A DNA stretch of 64,000 bases from Lingula anatina (taxonomy: Eukaryota; Brachiopoda; Lingulata; Lingulida; Lingulidae). The notes beneath the pieces were generated by a model. It searched no databases. It was not told the origin of the DNA and saw only the letters and a list, made by a program, of their open reading frames with translations. The stretch lies in NCBI RefSeq assembly GCF_001039355.2, contig NW_019774513.1, positions 912,470-976,469 on the forward strand, given 5' to 3'. Each line of letters begins with the position of its first letter. Positions within the stretch are counted from its first letter, which is position 1. The position numbers and the translations under genes were made by a program. Shown here piece after piece: positions 22,554-35,301 of the stretch.

Positions 22554-24600
22554 GTAAGTGAAATCATATTTTAGTTTAATGGTTTCCTTACAACCTATAT
22601 ATTTGATAACTGCTTCAGTCAAATATTATTCTATGTGTATATGTATATTTGATACCTGGGTTTGCTCTAACTTACAGCAACCATTTTTGCTAGAAACAGG
22701 CCTTTGGATGAGTAATATGTGCTGGAGATAAGTTACAACTGTTAAACAAATTCATTTTATATGTCACAGGATACTTAAGTCATCAAAACTGACAGATTAT
22801 ACTTGAATTATGAATACATGAAGCTTATTACTTGCATTATGTTACACAGGAAAAAAATATAATCAGATAAATTGTGAAAGTACCTCATTGTTTATTATAA
22901 TAAGACTGAAAAAATCAAAAATATAATCAGATAAACAGTGAAAGAAGTTTTTTTTTTGCTAAATCAAGACAGAAAAAAATCAAATAAAGATATAATCAGA
23001 TAAATCAGGAGATTGCTGTATTGTTTTTCATAATCAGCTCTCTTGTATTTATTAATGAAGTGGCATACATTGTGATTACCCTGAATTAGGACGACTTGGA
23101 TTCTGTTCACAACTAGAAAGAAAGATATGGTTTATGAACTGAAGTGAACTGAACAACTAGGGCTGATTTTGCAAAATACCTTCGTCTGAAAATTGAACAA
23201 TCTCAACTTTTAGACTGAAGGTAAGGCCTTTTTCAGTTTAAGGGCGCATTCCCAATGACACTATGGTTCTCCATAGATCGTTACAACTCTTTGTTGACTC
23301 TCGCTGAATGTAATCATAATATTAACAGGCTTCTTCCTGGTGTTGAGTAAAAAACTGTAAAGCTAGTGATTATAGGATTGGTGGGGATGACATGGTTCAT
23401 GAACTGAACTCAACAACTAGGACTGCTCTTACAAAAGAACTTCCCCTGAAAATTTGACCAGTCTACACTTTTAGACCAAAAATAAGGCTTTTTTTCAGCA
23501 GATAAAGGCATAGGAGTCCACTTAAAAAAGTAAGTATTGGTCTGAAACATTGGCCATGTTTTTTTTTTTTTTTTTTTCTTTGTAAACCAGGGACAATATT
23601 TCATTTGGTTGCACTGCTACAAATGTTTTGGGTCAAAGTAAGCTCAAAATTTTGGTCTGAAACTGATGATCAATTTTCAGGTTAAAATTTCCTTTTTGAA
23701 AGAAGTCTCAAGGCTCTGGACACAATTACATAGCACAACATGACATCTTCAACAATGTGGCTTTGCAGCATCTTTCCTTATACTTATTTTTGCTTATTTG
23801 GAAACCATTCTAAGTTTATTGTTAGACGCAATGATATAAATTTGAAGTGCATCTTATGCTTTTAACGTCTCCATCCCACATTGAATAAATGCATTACATA
23901 GGTTGTGCAACATGATAAAACCACATTAATGGGAGCTTTCTGTAGCTTAAGGACTCTATGTTTGGAAAATGAGCTTTAAAAAACAATTTTTAGATTTTTA
24001 ATGTCTAAGTAATAATCAAATATTTATCTTTCATTGAATAAAAAGATATTTTTACATTTGAACCAAAAATTAATATTTCAGGGGTTCTTTCTTATTCCAT
24101 GGCCCATCAGCACTAGTGGCCTGTTCTAAGCAGGTGTGATTTAGCTTGGGAATATGATCATATGATTATGTGATGTTATCATATAATAAGATGAGCCATA
24201 TTTACTGTATTAAGACATCTTAGGCAAGATGGGTTCCCTTTGTAGTCTTTTGTCTGTTGATGTTGAATAGTCTGGTCTTTTTCAGGTAAATGTTATCCTG
24301 GGTATTGCTTATATAAATCAAGAAAACTTAAGACCAAAGGCTTATCATTAGTTTAGACCAAATATCCAGTCTACTTTGATTGAAGATAATATGTATATTA
24401 TATTGAATTACATATTACCATTATTTTTTACCACAACAAAGAAATGGCCACTGTTTTAAACCTAAATTTACTTTTTCATTTTTTAAATAAATCAGGTTTA
24501 TTCTTAATTGAATTAAACCAAAATTTAAGACCAACTAGATGTTCAAATCTTCTTTTTGAAAATGACTCCTGTATGGCCATAATATTGTACTAGTAAATAA

Positions 24601-24946
24601 GGCTCTATTCCCATAGATTTTAGATCGATCTATCCCCGCGGGGAGTCTCACTAGATTACTTTCAGATAATCCGACTTAAATGTCCGTCCCGCCTACTACA
24701 AGCTGTAAGGGGTAATTAACTTTCGGTGTTACACCCCATTTCCATAGATTAGATCGACCTACTTTAGATCGACCCAACTCCCTGGGGGTTCACGCTAAAT
24801 AGCTGTCAGCCGGGCGGACACGAAAGTTAATTATCCCCTTACAGCTTGTAGTAGGCGGGACGGACATTTAAGTCGGATTATCTGAAAGTAATCTAGTGAG
24901 ACTCTCCGCGGGGATAGATCGATCTAAAATCTATGGGAATAAAGCC
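24601..24946. mobile_element. Fold-back Harbinger-like MITE, 346 bp (copy 2 only)
   Basis: Flanked by TAA at 24598-24600 and 24947-24949; copy 1 has one TAA (15210-15212) at the empty site. Left arm 24601-24725 and right arm 24821-24946 are inverted repeats with only about three differences, around a 95-base loop. The right arm plus loop is a reverse-complement relative of the 12435 element. So this is that MITE with an extra inverted copy of its terminal arm. CpG-rich and non-coding. Confidence 0.88.
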
Positions 24947-27900
24947 TAAGGTTCAAGTCAACTGATGTATTGCTACAGTAGCAATCATCATCATGTGATG
25001 AGGACAAAAGATGTTTTTATTACTTAGTAGTAATAAATCTTCCTGGTCTGGCATCACATGATATTTGTGATTTGTATGTAAATAACAAACAAAAAGCAAC
25101 ACTGTAACAGAAGTTGTTTATACATGTGCATGCAATATGAGGAATTTTGGGAGTGCTCCACGAATTTATGGCTACAATCTAAAATTTGTGCAATGCTTAA
25201 GTAACACTATAAGATGCATATCTATTGCATAGTGATTCACAGGAAGCTTATCTGAGAAAAAAGAAGGAAGGAAATGGAAACTAATGAAAACAAAACAGGA
25301 TATTTGTAAATCACGAGGAAAAGAATTGGCTTGTTTACAACAGTGTCGCAAAATGTATGCAGCTTTTAGTTGTGGTTAGGGTTTATGAAAGTTTACCACA
25401 TCCAGGGGTTCTTGGCAGCTGTTAGTCAACAGAAAGGGAGAATAAAGACTAAAATACCATAAATGTTATGCAGAGAGACGTAGCTACAAGACCACAAATG
25501 TAACTGATACTAAACTCTAGTGCATCACAATAGGTATGTGTATATGTGGAAGATAGATTAATATGTTTGTGGTAATGCGAATACCTAAAGCTTGTGCACC
25601 AGGGGACTTTAGCTGCCTTACATATGTATGTATATATATATGGCAGTTCGGTCAACAAGAATAAATCATGTCAAGGTTGAATGCTTTATCTTTAAGGTAG
25701 CCACATTTGGCACATTTAGACAAGGACCAAATGTGTCATCAGTGACTCTGATCACAGAGAGACCAGCCCTTCATCTCTAAAGCAGTATGACATCTGATAG
25801 TACAATTTAGGATGAAAAACATTCTGAAAATGGCCCAAGTCTGACTACCCCTACACACCTATAGTTTGACAGACAGGTGCCTAAGGAGGATAGACAGCAC
25901 AGTTCTCTGACTATAATCTGTAGAATAGGAATAGTAAACAAGGGAAACCTGACACTTCATATCACATTTATCATTTAAATGCAAAATACCTGTTAACTAC
26001 TGAAGCTGTGTGTGTATACCTGTTATGTTAGTGACTGGGGCCTTGATTGTCTAGTTGTGACTTTGCTTCCAGGGTAAGTTGAAGTTGAAGTGGTATTTAA
26101 TGTTGTCTTTCAGTCACTAGATGAGGCCTTGAGAAATAATTCTTTGTTAAGCGTCTGTTGCTGTGCATTCTGTATAAAATGGAGAGACTGAGACTCACTG
26201 ATAGGTTTTGTGATATTGTTAGTAGCAGTGATATTACAGTAGTTAAATTACCATAGTATTAGGGATTCTTTTCTTTATAAATGACATAGTTGCTAAATGA
26301 CCCATGTCATGGGTGATAACAAAAACATAATGCTTTATGCTTTGCACTGTTTTATCGAGTAATTCACCCCAAACTCTTACCCTTAACCACCCTTTTTAAG
26401 ATCCCCTTAAAAAGACAAAAAACAGTATGGTCATTTCACTTTCAATTGTTTCCCAAAAGTTTGAAAGCTAAGTTGCAGGTTCTTATTGACCATGCTACTT
26501 GTGAGTTTAGGCACCTACATAACCATGTGTGAGAGAATTCATGACCTCTTTGTTAAAAAAAAAAATGAAATGTGAAATATGATTTTTTTGTAGTTATCCT
26601 TGAATTGATAATAACCTTATGAAGCATTATATGTGATTTACATTCATAGGCTTACTATCTGTATAGTTAAAATGCACAGTGTTGCTTATCTTTGGTGTGA
26701 AAAAATAGCTTTTATGTTTACACAAAAATGTGCCAGTATGACTTTTTTACTCATCATTTTGAAGATTTTATGCATCAGAAATAGTGATGAAGTCACAGGC
26801 AGAGGGTTGTCATAATGAGGTTCAGATACTGCTAATTGACCATAGCTGAGCTGTCAAAAGCAGTAAACTCAGGAGAGACAAGTAATTATCAGCAGGGATG
26901 GATTGCACTGAGCCATGGTATAACTTTAATTCAATTTCATGTATGAGCTGTGCATTCCTTAAAGCTGTCTCTTTGGGGAATTTTATATATCACCTAGTGC
27001 TCTGTTATCTCTGATAACAAGGCGTTCGGCATTAGCAAACTAATACCCTCTCTCTCCCCCCCCCCCTTCCAAGCAGGGTAAGAATACATTATAGTTGTTG
27101 CTACCATGTGAAAGCATTTAAGCTTATTGAATTTTATTTTTTTGATACGGTATCTTTGTTTTTAGATGTAACACTGATGACATGATAAAAGACTGTTTAT
27201 GTTTTCAAACTATTATTTCCCAGAAATTGCACTATTAAACTTAAAGTGATGGCAGTCCTTGAATGATAACTTACTTGACCAGCTTAAGTTTGTATTGTCT
27301 AGGGGTTTATGTATTTAATAATTAACCAAAGCAAGTCGAAACAAGGTGTGGCCATCGCACCTGCTAATAGCTTCACTTGTCTCAACTATCACACTTACAC
27401 ATCCCTTTTACAAACATTCACCATTAGATTGTGAGTTATTTGAACATAATTACCTCTGCCAAATGGGAGGCTGTGTTTTCATCAGCTTTGGCTCAGTTTG
27501 TTTTTGGATAAGATATTAAAAACATTCTTCACACATTTTGATTTTATTTTCAGGATTGGCAATTATGGATAAATGAACTGAGTTTTGGGCTCCTAATATT
27601 TTAAAAGATTTTTTAGTTTTATTTTATTTCAGTTTATTATTTTTTATGTTTTGCATTGGCAAAAGTAGTTTGGTTTTGTATGTTTTAAAAGAGTTTGTGA
27701 ACTAAGATATGTATAATTTATCAGTAAAGAGGATCACCTGGTACCATTTTTAGAAACAGTTGATTTGTCAGCATGTAGATATCATAATTTAGGAAGTGAC
27801 GGATCAAAATCTATTTGGTTTCATTTATATTTTTTTCAATTTTTCTTTTAAAGAGAGGTCTGCATTGTCTGGAAAACTGTAACTTGAGTGCTTCTTCTTT

Positions 27901-29188
27901 TGAAGAGAAAGGATACTAGATATCCTCGTGATATGTGATAACATTACATTCATTTTAGGACGTGGCGCAACATGTGATGATGACGAAGTGCTTTTACTGT
28001 AAAACGTAGGGTCTGTTTCATTAATGGACATAGGTTTTTGAACCTGGCTTACATTATTTAACTGAGATCATGAAAAAGGCACAATTGACCTTGTAATATT
28101 GGTTAATTGGTGTTTGATTTTTGCCCATGATAGATATAGCTGGCATATCTAAAGTGGTAACTGTCTTCTGATTAAAAATCAGTCTTAGACAATTGGAATT
28201 TAGTCCTAGGGTTTTTTAAAATAAATATAAAAATAATAAGCAGCTTGTAAGGTGTTTTTGTAACATAATCAGTCAATTTTTGACATAGTGCCTTCTGTGA
28301 AACAGGGTTCAGACTTTCTTTAAGAATGGAATTCTTTGTATCTGCTACTTGTTATCAGTACTTTCTACTTATTTTGTTTCCCAAATGCTCTTACAAAAAA
28401 GTTATAATTGCTTTTACCAAATAAGATGTGAATGATTTTTCTTTAAAACAAGTACATGCTAGAGTAAATCTAATAAGCTGATTTTTTAAAATAAAAATAG
28501 TTATTTTCCATCTTTTACTTTTGTATGGGAGTTTTGCTCAAAATATTGTTGTGCAGTTATTAGAAGTTTGTGTCCATTTGTGGTAATTCTTGTGCAAATA
28601 AAATTATCCATTTACTTTTAACACCTCATTGAAAGCAGCTAATGTGCACCTTAGGTAAAATGACTTTATGCTTCTCTCTGCACAGAATGACTTTCTAAGA
28701 ATATGGGGGGTTCTTTGAGTTATAATGGTGTTCATTATCGACAAAAAGCTAGAATTTTTATGCCTGGAGTGATTTTTTTGTTTGATGATATTGATGAATT
28801 AATTAACCAAGCATGACTTTGGAATGAATGTGTAATGAAACTCTGTTTTCTTAGGGTGATTGTTCTTATTATTGCAAACAAGTTCAATATTTTATGTGCA
28901 TAAGGTCTTATAGATTGCAGCAGACATCTTACAAGTTCTTGAGTGCTAATTGTATTGATATTTGGCACAGATGCAATCAGAAGGACTGTGGTAATCAATG
29001 GTTTCCAATATTAATCAGATTGTGAGACTTCTTGATAACTTCACCTAGATCTTACTGTTAATATTTCTCAGATTCAAGTTTGAAAGCCTGTCTCACTCAT
29101 GTTTATAGATACAGATTGTTGTTATGAATTGGTTTGCTTTCCTAAATACGTACATATACTATGAGCCTTTTATGTATCATTTATGGTT

Positions 29189-29219
29189 CTCTCACTCTCT
29201 CTCTCTCTCTCTCTCTCTC
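29189..29219. repeat. (CT)n microsatellite (copy 2)
   Basis: Shorter allele-like counterpart of the 19455 run, with one CA interruption. Confidence 0.95.
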
Positions 29220-29918
29220 ATTGCAACTCTTTAATAGATATATTAAAGATATATTAACAGTATATTAGATAGTGTATAACTCTTATTAAAATCTATCATT
29301 GGCTTCATGAATACATTATCATCATCATCAAGCAGACACATACAATATACAAGGAATTTGGATGTATGCCTAGTTCCTGGGGTGTTGTAACTCCAGTCAT
29401 CCTAATCAATACAGAGTTCCTAAACATACACTTAGCCATTAGGAAAAATCCCCGTTGAGGAGGTGACATTTGTGTTACATTTGGTCTGGTCAATATGCTA
29501 AACAATTAGTGAAGAGAAGAAGATATAGACATTCATAGTGCAATGGGAAAGTTCAAGATGTTTCTAGGGAGGATAGATACATTATATCCACTTATGGAGA
29601 GTATTATTTGAAAAAATTTTATCATGTAACATATGCGGCATGAGGAAAGGAGTCCCTTTAATTGATTTTTCAATGACTTATTTAACAAAAAATTGTTTTA
29701 TAATAATGCCATTTTAAATTGGATACAAAATATGCTCACATTTAAGTAAAAATAAACCTTTTACAAAACCAAAACATTAAAGATTTATATAGATAATTTA
29801 TGATAAACAATATTTTCTTATATTTAAAGATCCAGATCACAGCAGCTCCTTTTGATGAAGAATTCTCCAATACTGGCTGCAACAGTAAAGAGGGTTGTCA
29901 TCACCAGCAGTGAAAACA

Positions 29919-29981
29919 ATGGCACAGAACCCTGTCAGCAGTCCACAAGAACCAGATTACTACAGCTCCAAGTATTTCACA
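29919..29981 (+). CDS. RIN: Putative alternative first coding exon A (copy 2)
   Basis: Identical to 20211-20273 including the GTAAGC donor. If the duplication is an assembly artefact, this and the copy 1 exon are the same exon. Confidence 0.4.
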
Positions 29982-30377
29982 GTAAGCTCTCAGAAAATTA
30001 CTTGCCCAGCAGTGAGGTTAATGCTTAAGCTGCCACTACCAACTAGAAATATATATGCTGCTTGCTTTTAGCTATATCTCACTAGAGTGATTCCAATAAC
30101 AAATTGTGGGGTCCACCATCAGTCTATCCATCCGTAGAAGCTCTTATAAGCTGCAGTATCACAAATGCAATTTGGACTCTACCACTCAAGCAATTAACAG
30201 CATCCTTCCTCCCCGAGTGGCTGAATCCATGATTCACATGAGACTTTTACTAGTGGGGCTGCAGGGTTTTAGTCAAGATTATATATGATTCACTATATTC
30301 TGTGCATAGAATTCACGGTATGGCAGTGATGACTTGACAGAAGGAAAGGAGGGTGTTGTTGCGTAGATTAAGACAGC

Positions 30378-30455
30378 ATGGAGACTGATTCGCAGGATGA
30401 TTCTGACAGTGGCACCTACACTCCTGTAGGCAAGAGACTGTCGGCCTACCTGTTG
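30378..30455 (+). CDS. RIN: Putative alternative first coding exon B (copy 2)
   Basis: Identical to 20670-20747, with the same upstream in-frame TAA and GTGAGT donor. It is the copy nearest the downstream RIN-like exons (9.5 kb to the next acceptor). Confidence 0.5.
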
Positions 30456-31515
30456 GTGAGTTGTGCACATGTGTTGGCACGCACATGCACTTGTGTACAT
30501 GAGTGTGTGTTCGTGTTCAAGAAAATTATTCATGACACAGATGTACAAACGTCTATAAGGACATAATACATGTCACACATACATTACAAATGTACTTGCT
30601 TAACTTTCACATGCATGCACACATGAACAAACATGCATGCATGTGCCATCTAACTTTCTGAACTATTGTGGACAGGAGAAGAATTATGGAAAAGATCACA
30701 CTGAGGAGGTAACATGATGTTCACATCTTTAGCTAGCTTGATTGTGGCTTTCAATTTTGTTCTTTCTGTTTGATTTTTAACAGCTTTTCACTGTGTTTGT
30801 GTGTTGCATCTGATTTCAGTTAAGCAGTGTGCATGCCTGAAAAGTCGTTGGTTTTACTGCTGTCTGTTTCATCTGCACTTCTTCTCTTTTGATTGCACCT
30901 CACCAGTGCTTGGTGTCAGGTGTGGTTTGCATTTCATTCACCTGCCTCGGCTCAACTAATCACTTCTGCATTGCTTTCAATTAGTTTACCTTTGATGTGA
31001 AGTTTGCTGTGAGCTGTCTACTTTCTGTTTGTAATTTTTACAAAACCTTCCTTCAGACGAAGTTTGTTTGAATATTTCGTGGAATTATATTCACAAGTTA
31101 TGCAGATTGGGGAGCAGATTGGGTGAATCCAGGGATTTAAAGTGGCCTATTACTGGGAGTTTTTGAAGAGTTGAAGATTATTAGTTTTTCAGTCTGGAAG
31201 AGTTAATGAAATAGCAATGTTTGCTCATGCACATGCTTAAGTACCTGACTCTGTGTAGTTAGTGATACATGAGAATCAACTTGTAGTCTCGCAGAGCTGG
31301 AGGAAGTACACCCTGTACAGGCTGATCCTTTCAAGATATTTCCTATGAATTTTATTTGTAAAAGTTGGTTGCAGTGTCATTATATTATAATAAATGAAAA
31401 TCGCTTTGCTCTTTTGAATACAGTAGACAAATGAATATTTTATGTATTTCTGTAATGTATAATAGGAATTTGATATTTTGGAGTAAATTTGCTTGTTGGG
31501 ACAAAATAGTTAAAG

Positions 31516-34500
31516 CACCAAATATATAGTAATTGTCTGCTATAAAGCCTTCCAAGAAAAAATCGATTCAAAATACATGAAAGGTTTTTGATGTTTTGAG
31601 AGTTAACTTTATGTCCTGTGGGCAAGTTCTAGTTTGAATAACTTACACAATTCCTGCAAGAAAAGATGAAAGCAGTAGACAACACCCCAATGTGTTTCAG
31701 CAATTCTACAGAGATGATATATATTGATTAATGTATGGCAAGCTGGTGTGAATAATTTGGTATGTCTGCTGGTTCTGATAAACTGTCCAGTTATCTCATC
31801 ATAAATGTGAAACAAGTCGGAAGTTGATACAATAATGGAACTAAGCATCTTGAAAATCCATACATCTGCTTTGACTGGGCTCTTACCATCCTACTTTCGC
31901 TTTTATCAAATTATCTATTCTAAATTATATATTCAAATGAAAAAAAAATGTTAGTCAAACTAAAGACTTTCTTTTCATAATTTTATAGACATAATAAATT
32001 AATTTTATTCCTTGGCAAGACTTTTTCATTTTATTTTTTATGTCAAGGTAGTTTTTGTGTTTACCATTTCAGACTTCATTTGAATAGATAAAATTTTCCT
32101 TCAAAGAATTTCTAAATTTTCATATGCTTGTATGCTGTACTTATACTGAAATCAGCAACAAAGAAAAGGCAGAGTATTGTATTGTTTTTTCTACTTGAAA
32201 AAAGTCCACCCAAAACTACAGCACTGTTTATTGATTGCCAGTCCCCAGACCCCCTCATTGATGTCCTTCTCTTCAATATTCTGTGTAGGGTCCACAGTTG
32301 CAGTGATATGGCCAGAGCTCTGGATAGATATCACTGCAGATGAGATGGAATGTACAGTTTTCAGTGAAAATCACAGTCTACTCATAACGTATAACTCCAC
32401 AGTGCATAACAATTCAATGTTCTGCTCAATTTCAAATTATTTTTTATAGGAGTGTAATTTTTGAAGAAAAAAAGGAAAAATCTGAGATGTCCTGTGAGGG
32501 ATGTTTATTTTGTTTTGCCAACGGTTGCCATTTCAGACACGTATGCTTTCAGATAGTTTCTAAATTATTTTAGATACCAAATCACTGGAAAGAACCTGCT
32601 TCAGTTTGATCCCAACGAAATAGTTTTTTAAGAAGAAAGATCTTTAATACAGTAGTTATTATGGGGATTACTAATTCAAATGCTCCTGAAAATGGCAGTT
32701 ATTCTTCATGTCAGGACAAATAATTTCATTCTCTTTAATTCATATATGGCTATTCTGGACTCAACAGCTGGGAATACATTTTTTATTTCATGATAAGTGT
32801 ACTTTATCTAAGTCTATGGAAATTAACTTGCACAATGTAATTTCTTGTTTCAGGAAATTGTTGACATGTTAATTTGTAACTGGGCACTCTTTTGATTGAG
32901 ATATATTTATGCTTATAAATCCCTCGGATATGATACAGACTCCATTATTTTCTGAGGCAGTGAACCGAAAGATAGATATATCAATGAACCCAAAGATACA
33001 AACATTGCTTTATGAATAATCCAAACAGTTTGATGAATGTTCGAGCTTTCTGACATGAATGTAGCCATAGTTTTGACTCGGGCTGCCATTTGTCAAGTCC
33101 AGGGTGATATGGGGTCTGGATTATGGCTTCCTCCATGTGGTAAACTTGTTTGTGGTTTGTTTTGGGGATTGGCAGAAGTTTCGGTCTATCCTTGGTTATG
33201 GGGTTTTGTTAGTAGCTAGGCAGCTATTTTTGGCTAGGACTAGGTCTGGTTCCTCTGTGGATCATCCCAGGAATAGTGAACTCTATGTCACTTTCTTTAT
33301 TACTCATACTAAAGGTGTAAGAAAGTAGGCAGTTATTTCAGACCAGTCCGCAGGCTCAGAGACTGCTGAAGTTGTACTGGGAATATTCAGGGGGGAAATG
33401 AAGGAATCCAGAGTCAAGAATGTAAGTAGCCTTTCCAACAGAGCAGAAGTAATGAAATTGACTGGTGTAGCCAGGGAGAAAATGATGTGGTTTGTTAGTT
33501 AGAGAAGAACTGTCAGTGTCTGGAATGTATCTGTCTCTCTCTCTGTTCATCTGGACAAGCAGGGTTATGTGTTGTTTTAGGTGATGGGAGGAAAATATTA
33601 GAGATCGTGACTAAAGTCAGCATGCTTTTATGTTAGGATTCCACAGGAATGGCTAATTCCCCACTTCAAAGTCGTGGGATTTTTATGTAAACATTAGCAG
33701 ATACAGAGTTTTTCATTTCACTGTTTTTGAAAGGCCTGTTATTACTTTGAGGGAGTTAAACTGGTTTTTACCTGCAGGTTTCTGTCCTTTGTTTGACATT
33801 TATCTGTCTGTGTCAAAATGATGATTTGAAGGCATATTTACATTAGGGAAACCTCTAGTCAGCTCTTTTTGTGAGCTTGGGATGAAGTTTTTCTCTGGTC
33901 AGAAATTCTAGGCTCAATCATTTCTCTGTATGTGTGTAGGACTTCCACCAGGGGATGAAGATTTTCTTTGTTCTTTGAAAAATAATTGAGTTTTATGCCT
34001 ATTTATTGTTGTTATGTAAAATTAAAGCTGGTTAAACATTTTCAGCTATTTTTCTAAAACAGTATTATGTAAGAGTAGGTTTTATGTGATTGTGGTATTA
34101 CTGAATAAAAAAAGAAGCTATACAAGTTAAAACATAAGAATAATAGTCTTTGAACTAGCTTCAACATATTTCTTTATGGACAAGTGGTTTCCACATGTTA
34201 TTCTTAACCACTTGAAAAATAGCTGAACAAAAATATATTTCCCTTTTTTTTCATCCAGGGGGTTAGGCTTTTTTTTTTAAAAAAAAAGTCAGTCTGAGTG
34301 ATTTTAATTTTCAGTGTTTCAGCTGGCCTCTGGGCTGTGCAGTATGAGAAATGGCAATTACAGTGGCTGCAATTAGCTTTGAAGTGACTGTTGAAAGGTG
34401 GTGATTAGCAATGCCCGATCCTAATCTAATTAAGGTTGGCAGGGGTAGTTCTGATGATAGAACTGGACAGTAATAGATATGAGTGCTGAAGGCAATTCTG

Positions 34501-34748
34501 TATCTGCACTCAAAAGCTGAGTCTGCAATGTGTTACAGTTCATTTTTTCAAAAAAATTTGTGTATATACAGGCCAGTGTTGCCCATCACTGAGTTAATTA
34601 TAAAAATTAATAGGGCTATACTATTGTGCACTAGAAAATTGACATGATGTCAACTGGAATTGCCTGACATGAGATTTGAAGAGTATCCTCTTTTGTTTTT
34701 TTATTCACCGAATCATCAAATTGTAGATATCCAGATTTTAATATCTAT
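31516..34748 (+). other. Intron sequence after the duplication
   Basis: 3.2 kb of AT-rich unique sequence inside the presumed first long intron of the RIN-like gene. It has scattered short open frames on both strands without splice-supported structure. No repeat or gene is recognised. Confidence 0.5.
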
Positions 34749-34750
34749 TA

Positions 34751-35299
34751 CCCCGTTCACACTACGCTCAGTTATCCGGATAAGTTGCGAATTAGGTCAC
34801 AATTCGAATAAATGCAGTAGTGTGAACGCAAGAGGATTTTGAAAATGCGCATTTTCAAAATCCTGCAAGCGAGGTGGATTTCCAAGCGCGATCCGGATAA
34901 CTTACCGGAATCGACACCTGTACAGATCTTACTGCGCATGTGTGCAGATAAGTGCGGGTATCTATGAACGCTGGTTTATTACTTTAGCGATTGCACCAAA
35001 CATATTTGGAGGTCACCACTCACTACAACATAAGGAAACAAACTTATTTTGCCACCTTATACTTCTCAAGAATGCTGGAATGTCTTTTGAGTTGCCTTTG
35101 TCGTCACAAATTTTTGTTGATATATTAAGATTTCCTGTGCGGCGCATGCGCGAGTGTTCAAAACAGGAAGTTAAACCTGAAATTTTCAACGTGGGATTCG
35201 GATTCGCTTAGCGAGTGTGAACGCAATACCGAATCGGATTCCTTACGAAAAATCCGAATTATAGAAATGCGCATTTTGGCAACTGTAGTGTGAACGGGG
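34751..35299. mobile_element. Terminal-inverted-repeat element, 549 bp, superfamily unclear
   Basis: Perfect 15-base terminal inverted repeats, CCCCGTTCACACTAC and its complement, flanked by TA on both sides (34749-34750 and 35300-35301). Internal copies of the AGTGTGAACGCAA motif repeat the terminal theme. It is CpG-rich compared with its surroundings and has no transposase. A TA target duplication suits Tc1/mariner or ISL2EU-type elements, but the ends are not diagnostic. Confidence 0.75.
34834..34863. repeat. 30-base perfect palindrome within the TIR element
   Basis: GGATTTTGAAAATGC followed directly by its exact complement. It can fold into a hairpin with no loop in duplex form. Confidence 0.9.
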
Positions 35300-35301
35300 T
35301 A

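Larger units (their letters stand above)
21811..31515. repeat. Large direct duplication, copy 2 (likely haplotype B)
   Basis: Second copy of the block starting at 11923, offset by 9888 bases at the left end. It starts right after the N and ends at TAGTTAAAG, after which unique sequence (CACCAAATATATAG) begins. It lacks the insertions at 12435 and 14766 of copy 1 and carries its own at 24601. Confidence 0.9.

Noticed and set aside
34942-35211. 89-codon open frame inside the TIR element
   Set aside because: No transposase-like motif; it lies within a non-autonomous element and overlaps its repeats.
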